Below are positions 14,074-22,126 of a stretch of 22,126 bases of DNA, one piece after another. Origin of the DNA: Ruminococcus sp. (lineage in GTDB: Bacteria > Bacillota_A > Clostridia > Oscillospirales > Acutalibacteraceae); assembly GCA_017481395.1 (NCBI GenBank), contig JAFUPE010000035.1, forward strand, positions 1-22,126, written 5' to 3'. The notes beneath the pieces are model-generated. The model saw only the letters and a list, made by a program, of their open reading frames with translations. It was not told where the DNA came from and made no database searches. The position numbers were made by a program, and so were the translations under genes. The first letter of the stretch is position 1. Each line of letters begins with the position of its first letter.

Positions 14074-15099
14074 CTAAGATTTATTTTTACCTCTAAGCTG
14101 ACCGCAGGAAGCATTAATATCTGCTCCTAAGGTTCGCCTTACGGTAGAATTTACATTGTATTTTGAAAGAATATCCCTGAATGCAACAATCCGCTTGTCA
14201 TTCGAAGGATTATAGCCTGTTTCCTTAACAGGATTTACAGGAATTAAATTAACGTGGCACAAGGTACCCTTGATAAGCTGGCCCAAAGAATGGGCACAGA
14301 ATGGAGTGTCGTTGACACCATTTATCATTGCGTATTCATATGTAATACGCCTGCCTGTTTTATCGGCATAATATTTGCAGGCTCTTATTGCCTCGGCTAT
14401 GGGATACTTTCTGTTAACCGGCATTGTTTTAGAACGGATTTCGTCAATTGGTGCGTGAAGCGAAAGCGAAAGCGTAACACCAAAACCTTCGTCTGCCAAA
14501 TCGTAAATCTTAGGCACCAAGCCGCAAGTAGAAAGGGTGATGTGGCGAGTACCTATATTAAGTCCCTTTTCGTTTGAAACAAGGCGGATAAATTTGACAA
14601 CGTTTGCGTAGTTATCAAGGGGCTCGCCCATTCCCATAAGCACTATGTTAGAAATTCTTATGCCTAAATCCTTTTGTGCCGCTTCTATCTGTGATAGCAT
14701 TTCGGAAGGCTTAAGCTGGCGTGTAAAGCCGCCTAAGCCTGTAGCACAGAAGGTACAGCCCATTTTACAGCCAACCTGTGTGGAAATACACATAGAATAG
14801 CCGTGCTTGTACTTCATAACTACAGCTTCAACACATTCTTTATCTTCAAAAGAAAAGAGATATTTTACTGTTTCATCATAACTTGACTTTAGCTTTTTTT
14901 CAATATTTGCAACAGAAATGTAACATATTGAATTAAGACTTTCTATTACCGATTTTGGAAGATTTTTCATTTCATCAAAAGAGGTAACGCCTTTTGAAAG
15001 CCAGTCGGTTATCTGAGCAGCTCGGAATTTAGGTAAATTAAGCTCTTCGGTAACAAATTCACCGACTTCGTCAGGTAGCATGGATTTTATGTCTGTCAT
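14074..15099 (-). CDS. rlmN: 23S rRNA A2503 / tRNA A37 C2-methyltransferase RlmN
   Basis: RlmN (341 residues) is a radical-SAM enzyme that methylates C2 of A2503 in 23S rRNA and A37 in some tRNAs through a methyl-cysteine intermediate. The iron-sulphur cluster motif CKMGCTFC has Cys111, Cys115 and Cys118. The conserved GMGEP and the C-terminal methyl-carrying Cys332 in ASCGQL are present, and Glu91/Ala in VEAVVMKY matches the family N-terminal region. Length fits RlmN; the related Cfr is shorter and its C-terminal sequence differs, but phenotype cannot be told from sequence. AAGGTGAG three bases before ATG supports the start, and the gap from rsmB is four bases. Confidence 0.96.
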   Translation of the reverse strand: MTDIKSMLPDEVGEFVTEELNLPKFRAAQITDWLSKGVTSFDEMKNLPKSVIESLNSICYISVANIEKKLKSSYDETVKYLFSFEDKECVEAVVMKYKHGYSMCISTQVGCKMGCTFCATGLGGFTRQLKPSEMLSQIEAAQKDLGIRISNIVLMGMGEPLDNYANVVKFIRLVSNEKGLNIGTRHITLSTCGLVPKIYDLADEGFGVTLSLSLHAPIDEIRSKTMPVNRKYPIAEAIRACKYYADKTGRRITYEYAMINGVNDTPFCAHSLGQLIKGTLCHVNLIPVNPVKETGYNPSNDKRIVAFRDILSKYNVNSTVRRTLGADINASCGQLRGKNKS

Positions 15100-15103
15100 A
15101 GGC

Positions 15104-16441
15104 TCACCTTACCTTTTTGAAGGCGGAAATAAAAAATCCGTCGGTACCGTTTATGTGAGGGAAAAGTGTAAGCTGATTGCTGTTTTCTTCTATTCCCTTT
15201 TTAATATTAACAGGAATATTTAGTGGTAAAGCCTCGAAATCGCTGTTTTCTGCTAAAAATCTATGAGCAATTTCGTTATTCTCGTGAGGGTTTAAGGTAC
15301 AGGTTGAATAAAACAACCTGCCTCCTGTCTTTACGAGCTTAGCAGTGTTGGTAAGTATTCTGTACTGTAAATCAGGAAGAGAGTTAATATCCTCTATTGC
15401 CCTGTTTCGGATTTCGGGTTTTCTACCGATTACTCCTAATCCGCTACAAGGTGCGTCACACAAGACAGCGTCAAACTGCCCTGCTAAACTGCCACAATCA
15501 CCCAGAGCATCTCTGACACCAGCAGTAATTGAAGTAATCCCTAAACGGCTTGCAGATTTCTTGATAAGCTCTACCTTATGAGGGTAAAGGTCAAAGGAAC
15601 TAAGCTCTGCCTTATTGTCGGCTAAAAGTGCCATAGAAAAGCTCTTGGACCCTGGTGCGGCACAAACGTCGGCAATCTTCTCGCCTGCTTTGGGATTTAC
15701 AAGCTCACTGCAAATTACCGAAGAAATATCCTGCACGTACATTTTACCTTCCTTAAAAGGCACTAAGCCCTCCACAGAGCCCGTTGCAGAAATAAGAAGT
15801 GCGTTTTCGCTAAAAGGTGAATTTTCAGTTTTAACACCAAGAGCTTTAAGCTCAGTCACAAGCTTTTCCTTAGTGGTTTTAAGAGTATTAATCCTGACCG
15901 AAAGCTCGGGTCTGCCCATAAAGCTTTTGAGCAATTCTTCAACTTCATTTTCGGGGTATGAGTCAAGCCACAGCTTTACAATATCCTCGGGGCAAGAGTA
16001 TTTAACGGATAAGAATTTTAATGTATCATTTTCGTCGGGCATTTTAAAAGCTAAATCAGCAAGTACAAAAGAACGTAAAAGTCCGTTAATAAAGCCTGCC
16101 GCTTTGTGAAGTTTAAGCTTTTTAGCCATATTTACGCTTTCGTTAACAGCGGCACCCGAGTGAACAGAGTCCATATATAAAAGCTGATACACACCCATTC
16201 TTAGAATAATAAGAGCTTTTAGCTCAATCTTCTTAAGACGAAGTGTTGAATACTGCCTTATAATAAAGTCAAGGGTAAGCTGACGCTCAAGGACGCCGTA
16301 AACCAAAGCTGTGCAAAATGAGGCATCCCTGCCCTGTAGGTTATTCTCTTTTTGAACCTTATCGAGGGTAAGGTTAGAGTAAGACGCGTCACATTCTACT
16401 CTGTATAGCACCTCAAAGGCTGCCTCTCTTGCGTTTTTCAT
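15104..16441 (-). CDS. rsmB: 16S rRNA m5C967 methyltransferase RsmB
   Basis: RsmB (445 residues from the chosen start) methylates C5 of cytosine 967 in 16S rRNA using SAM. A NusB-like RNA-binding domain occupies about 1-135. The methyltransferase domain has motif I DVCAAPGSKS (258-267), motif IV DAPCSGLGVIG with Cys332, and motif VI STCTLNPHEN with the catalytic Cys381. I chose ATG at 16441 because AGAGGA is five bases upstream and it gives a ten-base gap from the preceding protease gene. An in-frame ATG ten codons earlier would overlap that gene. It sits in the usual fmt-rsmB-rlmN order apart from the interposed protease gene. Confidence 0.95.
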   Translation of the reverse strand: MKNAREAAFEVLYRVECDASYSNLTLDKVQKENNLQGRDASFCTALVYGVLERQLTLDFIIRQYSTLRLKKIELKALIILRMGVYQLLYMDSVHSGAAVNESVNMAKKLKLHKAAGFINGLLRSFVLADLAFKMPDENDTLKFLSVKYSCPEDIVKLWLDSYPENEVEELLKSFMGRPELSVRINTLKTTKEKLVTELKALGVKTENSPFSENALLISATGSVEGLVPFKEGKMYVQDISSVICSELVNPKAGEKIADVCAAPGSKSFSMALLADNKAELSSFDLYPHKVELIKKSASRLGITSITAGVRDALGDCGSLAGQFDAVLCDAPCSGLGVIGRKPEIRNRAIEDINSLPDLQYRILTNTAKLVKTGGRLFYSTCTLNPHENNEIAHRFLAENSDFEALPLNIPVNIKKGIEENSNQLTLFPHINGTDGFFISAFKKVR

Positions 16442-16451
16442 AGTGTCCTCT

Positions 16452-17189
16452 TTATCGCCTGCGTCGGGCAAGTGTTATAATTCTTAAAAGCTGTAATAAT
16501 GCGGTTAATGCCGCAGCCACGTAGGTCATAGCGGCGGCTGACAGGGTCTTTTTTGCACCCTCGTATTCCTCACCCTGAAGCATTCCCGTGCTCTCAATTA
16601 TTTTAAGAGCTCGTTTAGAAGCGTTGAATTCTACAGGTAAAGTAACAAGCGTAAACAACAAAGACGTGCTGTAAAGAATAATACCAAGTGTAAGCAGCAT
16701 ATCCCCCACAGGTGAATCGTAGGCAGGTGTGCTGTAATAATAGTAACCTACGCCTGTAAAAGCAAAGCCGATTAAAATTAAAATCCAGCCAAGCCTTGAA
16801 CCAATATTTGTGATAGGCACAAGCACAGTTCGGATTTTATTGGGAACATAACCCTCGGCGTGCTGTAAGGCGTGTCCTGCTTCATGGGCGGCTATACCAA
16901 CAGCCGCAACCGTTGCTTTATCATAAACACCGTCCGAAAGACGAATTGTGTTTGTTCTGGGGTCAAAATGGTCAGTAAGATTGCCGCCTACCGAGGTAAT
17001 CTGAACATTGGTAACTCCGCCTGCCGAAAGTACACGCCGAGCCGCCTCGGCACCTGTGAGTCCCATTCGGTTTATAACTTTAGAATACTTTGAGTAGGCT
17101 GACTTTACCTTAGCCTGTGCTATTATAGAAATAATAATTGCAGGGAGCATCCAAAGAAGATACTCGAAATATCCGTAGAAAAATCCCAT
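16452..17189 (-). CDS. YugP-type zinc-dependent membrane metalloprotease
   Basis: This 245-residue member of the YugP/PF04298-type family is a predicted neutral zinc metallopeptidase of the membrane. The zinc motif HEAGH is at 102-106 with glutamate 103 as the expected catalytic residue. The region LTDHFDPRTNTIRLSDGVYD just before it is a hallmark of this family, from memory. Hydrophobic helices lie near 8-24, 121-150, 163-186 and 219-240, the last followed by a basic ARRRR end. GGAGG lies before ATG. Its physiological substrate is unknown. Its place between fmt and rsmB is known to me from other Clostridia but not from Bacillus. Confidence 0.92.
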   Translation of the reverse strand: MGFFYGYFEYLLWMLPAIIISIIAQAKVKSAYSKYSKVINRMGLTGAEAARRVLSAGGVTNVQITSVGGNLTDHFDPRTNTIRLSDGVYDKATVAAVGIAAHEAGHALQHAEGYVPNKIRTVLVPITNIGSRLGWILILIGFAFTGVGYYYYSTPAYDSPVGDMLLTLGIILYSTSLLFTLVTLPVEFNASKRALKIIESTGMLQGEEYEGAKKTLSAAAMTYVAAALTALLQLLRIITLARRRR

Positions 17190-17212
17190 ATATCCTCCAA
17201 AATAATTTAAGC

Positions 17213-18133
17213 TTATTCTCCGAAGACTGTGCCGATTTCTAAAGGATGACCCATTAAATAATCGGCTGATGACATGGCACGCTTACCCTCGGGCTGAAGT
17301 CTTAAAATCTCGACAGAACCTTCACTGCAGGCAATGGTAAGGGGATTTACTGAAACAACCCTGCCTGCCTCGCCAAATTTATCAGAAACACGTGTTTCAA
17401 GGATTTTTATACGCTTTCCGAAAAGCTTGCTCTGGGCACTTGGCCAAGGAGAAAGACCTCTGACCTTATTATGCACATCATTTGCGGTTTTGTTCCAGTC
17501 AATTTCGCTAATTTCTTTACTGAGCATTGTAGCATAGGTAGCATCATTATCATCCTGTGGGATACGGGGAGCTGTACCTGCTTCGATAGCCTTGATAGTT
17601 TCAGACAGAAGCTCGGCACCATCTACACAAAGTCGGTCGAAAAGCTCGCCCGAGGTTTCGTTTTCGCCGACCTTAACTTCTTTTTTAAAGATAATGTCGC
17701 CTGTATCTAAGCCTTCGTTCATATACATCGTGGTAACTCCGCCGTATTCGTCGCCTGAAAGCACAGTCCATTGAATAGGTGCGGCACCACGCCACTTGGG
17801 CAGAATTGAGCCATGAACGTTTACACAGCCGTATTTAGGAATATCAAGAACACTTTTAGGAAGAAGCTTGCCGTAAGCCACAACCACAATAAGGTCAGGG
17901 TTAAGAGCCTTCAGACGCTCTACCTCAGTTTCGTCCTTAAAGGTAGCGGGAGTGTAAACTATAAGATTATGCTCAAGTGCACAAACCTTTACGTCGCTTG
18001 GAGTAAGCACCATTTTTCTGCCCTTGGGAGCATCAGCTTTAGTATAAACCGCCTGCACATTATGCCCGTCGGCAATTACCTTTTCCAAGCTTTTTACGGC
18101 AAAATCGGGGGTGCCCATAAAAACTATATTCAT
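17213..18133 (-). CDS. fmt: methionyl-tRNA formyltransferase
   Basis: Fmt (306 residues) transfers a formyl group from 10-formyl-THF to Met-tRNA(fMet) before initiation. The N-terminal hydrolase-like domain begins MNIVFMGTPDFAV. The catalytic triad is Asn105 and His107 in NVHGSILPKWRGAAPIQW and Asp143 in GLDTGD. The C-terminal OB-like domain includes KVRGLSPWP. Length is near that of the E. coli enzyme. AGAGG before ATG and a nine-base gap from def show the usual def-fmt pair, which add and remove the formyl group. Confidence 0.97.
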   Translation of the reverse strand: MNIVFMGTPDFAVKSLEKVIADGHNVQAVYTKADAPKGRKMVLTPSDVKVCALEHNLIVYTPATFKDETEVERLKALNPDLIVVVAYGKLLPKSVLDIPKYGCVNVHGSILPKWRGAAPIQWTVLSGDEYGGVTTMYMNEGLDTGDIIFKKEVKVGENETSGELFDRLCVDGAELLSETIKAIEAGTAPRIPQDDNDATYATMLSKEISEIDWNKTANDVHNKVRGLSPWPSAQSKLFGKRIKILETRVSDKFGEAGRVVSVNPLTIACSEGSVEILRLQPEGKRAMSSADYLMGHPLEIGTVFGE

Positions 18134-18142
18134 ATTAACCTC

Positions 18143-18619
18143 TTAGTCTTCGTCAAATTCAAGTTCAGAGGGGTCTAACATTCTTAATGCAACCTGCTTG
18201 TAGATAATACCCTCAAGGTGGTCAATTTCATGACAGAAGGCTTTTGCCAGAAGGTCTTCGCCTTCTATGGTAAATTCTTCTCCGAATCTGTCCTGAGCCT
18301 TTACCACAACGTACTGAGGACGGCGTGTAATTCCGTACTCGCCGGGGCATGAAAGACAACCCTCAACAGATTCCTGCTCGCCCTCTGCCTTAATAATCTC
18401 GGGATTTACAAGTTCGATAAGTCCTTCGCCAATGTCGATAACTACAACTCTGCGTAAGGTGCCTACCTGATTACCTGCAAGCCCTACACCGCCTGACTCG
18501 TACATTGTGTCAGCCATATCGTCTAAAAGGGTGTGAAGTCTTTCGTTAAACTCGGTGACAGGCCTTGCCTTTTTAGCAAGGACCTCGTCTCCTTCTTTTA
18601 CAATATTTCTGATTGCCAT
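18143..18619 (-). CDS. def: peptide deformylase
   Basis: Def (158 residues) removes the N-formyl group from nascent proteins at the ribosome. Motif 1 is GVGLAGNQ (44-51), motif 2 EGCLS (86-90) with metal ligand Cys88, and motif 3 HEIDH (130-134) with His130 and His134 as ligands and Glu131 as catalyst. It is of the short type-1-like form with an acidic C-terminus ([10 protein letters not shown]). It sits 15 bases after priA and nine before fmt, as in many Firmicutes. Confidence 0.97.
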   Translation of the reverse strand: MAIRNIVKEGDEVLAKKARPVTEFNERLHTLLDDMADTMYESGGVGLAGNQVGTLRRVVVIDIGEGLIELVNPEIIKAEGEQESVEGCLSCPGEYGITRRPQYVVVKAQDRFGEEFTIEGEDLLAKAFCHEIDHLEGIIYKQVALRMLDPSELEFDED

Positions 18620-18634
18620 TTTAATATCTCCAAA

Positions 18635-21073
18635 TCAAAATCTTAATGGGTCGCTGTCTACGTACACAGTAACATCCTTAAAGTCCTTATCTTTGCCGAA
18701 ATCGGCAAGAAGAGAGCCTATTACAGAACGAAACTGAGACGTACTGCGACATTTAATGATAATTTTGTATCTGTATTTATTGCTTACCTTACTAACAAGC
18801 GCAGGCGACGGGCCTAACACCCTTATGGGAAACTGAGGCAAGCATTCATCAAGCCTTGTCTTTAGCCTTGAAAAGAAAGCCTTGGCACAGGCTATGGTTT
18901 TGCTTTTATCCTCACCTACAAATCCTAAGAGCAGTAAATCCACAAAAGGCGGGTAAATCATTGCCCTTCTTAATGCAATTTCGTCCTCGTAAAAGGCGTC
19001 GTAGTCCTGCGAAGCCGCAAGCTCGATAACAGGGTTTTCGGGGGTGAAGGTCTGAATAATTGCACTGCCCCCTATGCTTCCTCTGCCGCTTCTGCCGACA
19101 ACCTGAGTAAGCATAGAAAAAGCACGTTCAAAGCTTCGGTAGTCGTCACTGTAAAGCATCTGGTCAGCGTTTAATACACCAACTAAGGTTACTTTTGGAA
19201 AATCAAGTCCTTTTGCTACCATTTGTGTACCGATTAAAATATCGTACTCCCCATTACCAAAGGCTGTAAGCAGTTTTTCGTGAGCATTTTTAGCCATAAC
19301 AGAATCAGCATCCAGACGCAAAATTCTCGCCTCAGGCAAAATATCAGCCAGTACCTGCTCTGCTTTCTGAGTACCTGTGCCCGAAAGTCGCAAGCCCGAA
19401 CTGCCGCAAGCGGGGCATTTATCGCTGTAGCTTACGGAATGACCGCAATAATGGCACATTAGGCGATTATTGGCACTGTGGTAGGTCATGGAAATCGAAC
19501 AGTTAGGACAGGTTACAACTTCTTTGCAGGATTTGCAAGTTGCAAAGGTATTGAAGCCACGTCGGTTTAAAAGCAAAATTGCCTGCTTGCCTTCTTCGAT
19601 AGTTTCCTGCAAGCTTTCAAGAAGATAGTCGGAAAAACCTGTAATATTGCCGCGGCTAAGCTCCTCGTTCATATCTACAACGCGAACATCGGGCAAAGCC
19701 GCACCGCCGAACCGCTTTGAAAGAGTATGCAAGGTATACCTGCCGCTTTGGGCGTAGTAAAAGGAACGCACATCGGGAGTTGCAGAGCTTAAAAGCAGAG
19801 TACAGTTATTGTAGTTGCATCTGAATTTTGCAAGCTCTGTCGCATGAAAGCGAGGTTTATTTTCAGCCTTATAGGTGTGCTCCTGTTCCTCGTCCATAAT
19901 AATAAGACCTAAATCGTTAAAGGGTGCAAAAATCGCACTTCGAGTACCAACAGCAATTTTTGCCAAGCCTTTTTTTACTCTTTTGTACTCGTCAAGTCGC
20001 TCACCTAAGGAAAGACCGCTATGAAAAACCGCCACCTGACTGCCGAAAAGGGCGGTAAATTTACCTACAAGCTGAGGTGTAAGAGAAATTTCGGGCACCA
20101 TTAAAATAATGCCCTTACCCTTGCTGACAGTGTGCTTGATAAGGTGCATAAAGACAGAGGTTTTGCCTGAGCCTGTGACACCGTAAAGAAGCGAAACACC
20201 GGCTTTGCCGCTGTCGGAAAGTGCAGAGATATCCTCAAAAACCTTTTGCTGCTCTTCATTTAACTTTGGAAAATCAAGCCTGGTAAAATTCTGAGGCACT
20301 GTATTTCTGAAAACCTCAGCATCAAAATACTCGGCAATGCCTTTTTTTACCAGAGCATCGCAAACAGCAGCGGTGACACCTGTGTAATAGCAGATTTCTT
20401 TTACGCTTGCCGCACCGATAGAAAGAATCAGCTCGGCTACACTTTCCTGCTTGGGCGTAAGTGTATATGAAGATAAGTCGACCTCATCGCATAGTCTGAG
20501 CATACGCACAGATGCATCGCCCATTTTACGAAAGGCATCGTCGCTTTTCAAAAGGTAACCTCTACGGACTAATTCCTCGAAAGGCTCAATATCGGTTAAG
20601 CCGAAAACCTCGCACAGCTTTTCTCGCTTTACAGGCTTTTTCGCCTTTAAGACGTAAGCGTAAATTCTCTGCTCTTCTTCTGATAAAAGCGTTGTATCTG
20701 CATCAGTTACCGCAGTATATACAGTTGTAATTTTAAAGTTAAGCCCTGCAGGAAGCATAGCTTTGACAGCTTCATAGTAGGTACAGAAGTAATGCTTCTG
20801 CATGAATTCGGCCATCTTAAGAAGCTCTTCGCTAAGCACAGGGGTAGTGTCAAGCAAAGCTGACACCTCTTTTAAGCCTTCAGAACTGCCCTGTGAAAGA
20901 GTTACAATTATACCTTGTCGTCCTCGGTTACCGCCGCCGAAAGGAACCCTTACACGGCAACCAACCTTGACCGAATCAATTAACTCTTGGGGTACAACGT
21001 AGCTGAAAAGCTTATCAAAGTGAAAGACTGTGTCCTCCACCGCAACACCGGCAATAAGGGTGTTATTATTCAT
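18635..21073 (-). CDS. priA: primosomal protein N' / replication-restart helicase PriA
   Basis: PriA (812 residues from the chosen start) recognises stalled forks and loads the replication machinery. An N-terminal DNA-binding domain is followed by the helicase core with Walker A GVTGSGKTS (298-306) and the DEEQEH box (394-399). Two zinc sites are formed by eight cysteines between about 513 and 556 (CxxC pairs). The C-terminal helicase motif VVGRSGRG is present. I chose ATG at 21073, which overlaps the last eight bases of rpoZ (ATGAATAA) and begins MNNNTLIAGVAVED. A start 40 codons further up lies inside rpoZ and gives an unlikely N-terminus. In Bacillus coaBC normally lies between rpoZ and priA; here the two genes overlap directly. 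Confidence 0.96.
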   Translation of the reverse strand: MNNNTLIAGVAVEDTVFHFDKLFSYVVPQELIDSVKVGCRVRVPFGGGNRGRQGIIVTLSQGSSEGLKEVSALLDTTPVLSEELLKMAEFMQKHYFCTYYEAVKAMLPAGLNFKITTVYTAVTDADTTLLSEEEQRIYAYVLKAKKPVKREKLCEVFGLTDIEPFEELVRRGYLLKSDDAFRKMGDASVRMLRLCDEVDLSSYTLTPKQESVAELILSIGAASVKEICYYTGVTAAVCDALVKKGIAEYFDAEVFRNTVPQNFTRLDFPKLNEEQQKVFEDISALSDSGKAGVSLLYGVTGSGKTSVFMHLIKHTVSKGKGIILMVPEISLTPQLVGKFTALFGSQVAVFHSGLSLGERLDEYKRVKKGLAKIAVGTRSAIFAPFNDLGLIIMDEEQEHTYKAENKPRFHATELAKFRCNYNNCTLLLSSATPDVRSFYYAQSGRYTLHTLSKRFGGAALPDVRVVDMNEELSRGNITGFSDYLLESLQETIEEGKQAILLLNRRGFNTFATCKSCKEVVTCPNCSISMTYHSANNRLMCHYCGHSVSYSDKCPACGSSGLRLSGTGTQKAEQVLADILPEARILRLDADSVMAKNAHEKLLTAFGNGEYDILIGTQMVAKGLDFPKVTLVGVLNADQMLYSDDYRSFERAFSMLTQVVGRSGRGSIGGSAIIQTFTPENPVIELAASQDYDAFYEDEIALRRAMIYPPFVDLLLLGFVGEDKSKTIACAKAFFSRLKTRLDECLPQFPIRVLGPSPALVSKVSNKYRYKIIIKCRSTSQFRSVIGSLLADFGKDKDFKDVTVYVDSDPLRF

Positions 21074-21269
21074 TTGTATCAGGCTCAATAATATTGAACT
21101 TGTGATGCTTGAATTCGTCGATTGCAAGGAGAACAGGCTTTTCGTCTGTAATAATGCCCTCGTCCTCAAAATTCTGAGCAATTGCTCTTGCACGCTTTGC
21201 TACACCGATAACCAGTGCGTAACGGCTCTCTCTGCCGCTTAACATATCCTCAATTGATGCTCTTACCAT
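21066..21269 (-). CDS. rpoZ: RNA polymerase omega subunit
   Basis: This 67-residue omega subunit helps assemble the beta-prime subunit into RNA polymerase. The N-terminal pattern IEDML...SRYALVIGVAKRAR is the conserved part of the family, and the acidic tail EPDTNE is usual. AGGAGTGA precedes the ATG. It follows gmk by 39 bases, as in the conserved gmk-rpoZ pair, and its stop overlaps the priA start by eight bases. Confidence 0.95.
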   Translation of the reverse strand: MVRASIEDMLSGRESRYALVIGVAKRARAIAQNFEDEGIITDEKPVLLAIDEFKHHKFNIIEPDTNE

Positions 21270-21308
21270 TTTAATTCACTCCTGATGAAAATTTGTTTAA
21301 TATTTTTA

Positions 21309-21878
21309 TTATTTGGTTTCTTTATTCACGATTTCAAGGACGTCTTCAACTGCCTTTTGTAAATCGTCATTAACTACGGTATATTTATACATTTTGGCGT
21401 GGTCCATTTCAACCTTTGCCTGAGAAAGACGCTTAAGTATTGCTTCTTCGGTTTCTGTGCCGCGGTCTCTGAGCCTTCGTTCAAGCTCTTCCACCGAGGG
21501 CGGAAGGATAAAAATGCTGACCGCATCGGGACGCATGTTAAGGACATTCTGTGCACCTTGAAGCTCGATTTCAAGAAAGACATTGTAACCTTCGTTAAGC
21601 TTTTCGTCCACGTAAGCTTTAGGGGTTCCATAGTAGTTGTCGCAATACTGTGCATGCTCTAAAAAGCCGTCCTCGGCAATCATTTTTTCGAACTTTTCGC
21701 GGGTTACGAAAAAATACTCTCTGCCGTCAACCTCACCCTCTCGGGGTAAGCGTGTAGTAGCCGAAACCGAAAGCTTGATGCTTTCGTCCTTTTTTAAAAG
21801 CTCCTTCATTATTGTGCCCTTACCTACGCCCGAAGCACCTGCATAAACAAACAGCTTGCCTTTTTTACTGTTTTCCAT
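21309..21878 (-). CDS. gmk: guanylate kinase
   Basis: Gmk (189 residues) phosphorylates GMP to GDP with ATP in the purine salvage and GTP supply pathway. The P-loop GASGVGKGT is at 14-22. Family features [20 protein letters not shown] (GMP-binding region) and [11 protein letters not shown] follow, then [18 protein letters not shown] chose ATG at 21878 (MENSKKG), about ten bases after AGGAG. An in-frame GTG two codons earlier is closer to that site and is possible. The start lies 14 bases inside the end of remA, so translation is likely coupled. Confidence 0.96.
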   Translation of the reverse strand: MENSKKGKLFVYAGASGVGKGTIMKELLKKDESIKLSVSATTRLPREGEVDGREYFFVTREKFEKMIAEDGFLEHAQYCDNYYGTPKAYVDEKLNEGYNVFLEIELQGAQNVLNMRPDAVSIFILPPSVEELERRLRDRGTETEEAILKRLSQAKVEMDHAKMYKYTVVNDDLQKAVEDVLEIVNKETK

Positions 21879-22119
21879 TTTCACTACTCTCCTCTGCTCG
21901 GTTGGCAATTGTTTCGGGAGATACAGCCGAAAGAATTATATGGTCAGTATCAGTGATAATAACCGCCTTACATCTTCTGCCGTAAGTAGCATCCACCAAA
22001 AGACCCTTGCCCTTTGCGTCCTGCACAATTCGCTTAATAGGTGCCGAGTCGGGACTGACAACAGCAACTAAGCGATTTGAAAAAACAACATTACCGAAGC
22101 CTATGTTGATAAGTTTCAT
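21865..22119 (-). CDS. remA: RemA-family regulator (DUF370)
   Basis: This 84-residue DNA-binding protein, in Bacillus called RemA (YlzA), activates matrix and osmoprotectant operons and assembles into ring-like oligomers. The family pattern [35 protein letters not shown] is present, followed by the basic motif [20 protein letters not shown]. It is the first gene visible in the remA-gmk-rpoZ order. The window ends seven bases before its ATG, so its ribosome site and promoter are not seen. Confidence 0.93.
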   Translation of the reverse strand: MKLINIGFGNVVFSNRLVAVVSPDSAPIKRIVQDAKGKGLLVDATYGRRCKAVIITDTDHIILSAVSPETIANRAEESSENGKQ

Positions 22120-22126
22120 AAAAGCC

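Noticed and set aside
1..22126. CRISPR arrays, tRNA or rRNA genes, insertion sequences or prophage
   Set aside because: No regularly spaced direct repeats, transposase or integrase frames, or tRNA-like cloverleaf with CCA region were seen on either strand.

Overview
The window looks like a chromosome segment of a low-to-moderate GC anaerobic Firmicute of the class Clostridia, probably a gut-type Ruminococcaceae/Oscillospiraceae relative. The reasons are a dockerin-bearing CotH protein, AGGAGG-type ribosome sites, the RemA-Gmk-RpoZ-PriA-Def-Fmt-RsmB-RlmN-PrpC-PrkC-RsgA gene order known from Bacillus and Clostridia, and TTGxxx/TATAAT promoters. Assignment below class is inference. Almost everything lies on the minus strand. 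Start codons were re-chosen by eye for several genes (pfkB-like, apbE, cotH, rsmB, priA, gmk).

Bases 1-159 hold the 3' end of a probable asparagine synthetase gene, closed by a hairpin terminator. Bases 201-995 (minus) encode an unrecognised four-helix membrane protein with a C-terminal zinc ribbon. The 378-base stretch before it (996-1373) is the least explained part of the window. On the minus strand it has a consensus promoter, a branched stem-loop region starting at the predicted +1, and a UUCG-loop intrinsic terminator whose U-tract ends directly against the ribosome site of the membrane-protein gene. This is either a small RNA of about 180 nt or an attenuating leader. A divergent plus-strand promoter serves a PAP2-family phosphatase gene (1374-1868) through a leader containing a GC-rich palindrome.

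Bases 1927-4763 hold tcdA and a PfkB-family sugar kinase (minus, abutting). Divergent from them is a solitary fructose-type PTS EIIC gene without EIIA or EIIB domains, which ends at a bidirectional terminator shared with mnmA. Bases 4770-9543 (minus) form a probable three-gene unit, cotH-dockerin, apbE and mnmA: a secreted CotH protein with a type I dockerin, a lipoprotein flavin transferase, and the tRNA 2-thiouridylase.

Bases 9670-22119 (minus) are one long tightly packed housekeeping unit of 13 genes, in transcription order remA, gmk, rpoZ, priA, def, fmt, yugP-like, rsmB, rlmN, prpC, prkC, rsgA and an HPr-kinase-like P-loop gene, closed by an intrinsic terminator. It joins nucleotide supply, RNA polymerase omega, replication restart, formyl-methionine handling, rRNA modification, ribosome assembly and PASTA-kinase signalling. 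Differences from the Bacillus order as I recall it are the absence of coaBC between rpoZ and priA, a YugP-type membrane protease between fmt and rsmB, and the HPr-kinase-like protein in place of rpe/thiN at the end.

I see no CRISPR array, insertion sequence, tRNA, rRNA or phage genes. No large undescribed multi-gene system is evident. The best candidate for something new is the structured RNA/leader at about 1011-1192.
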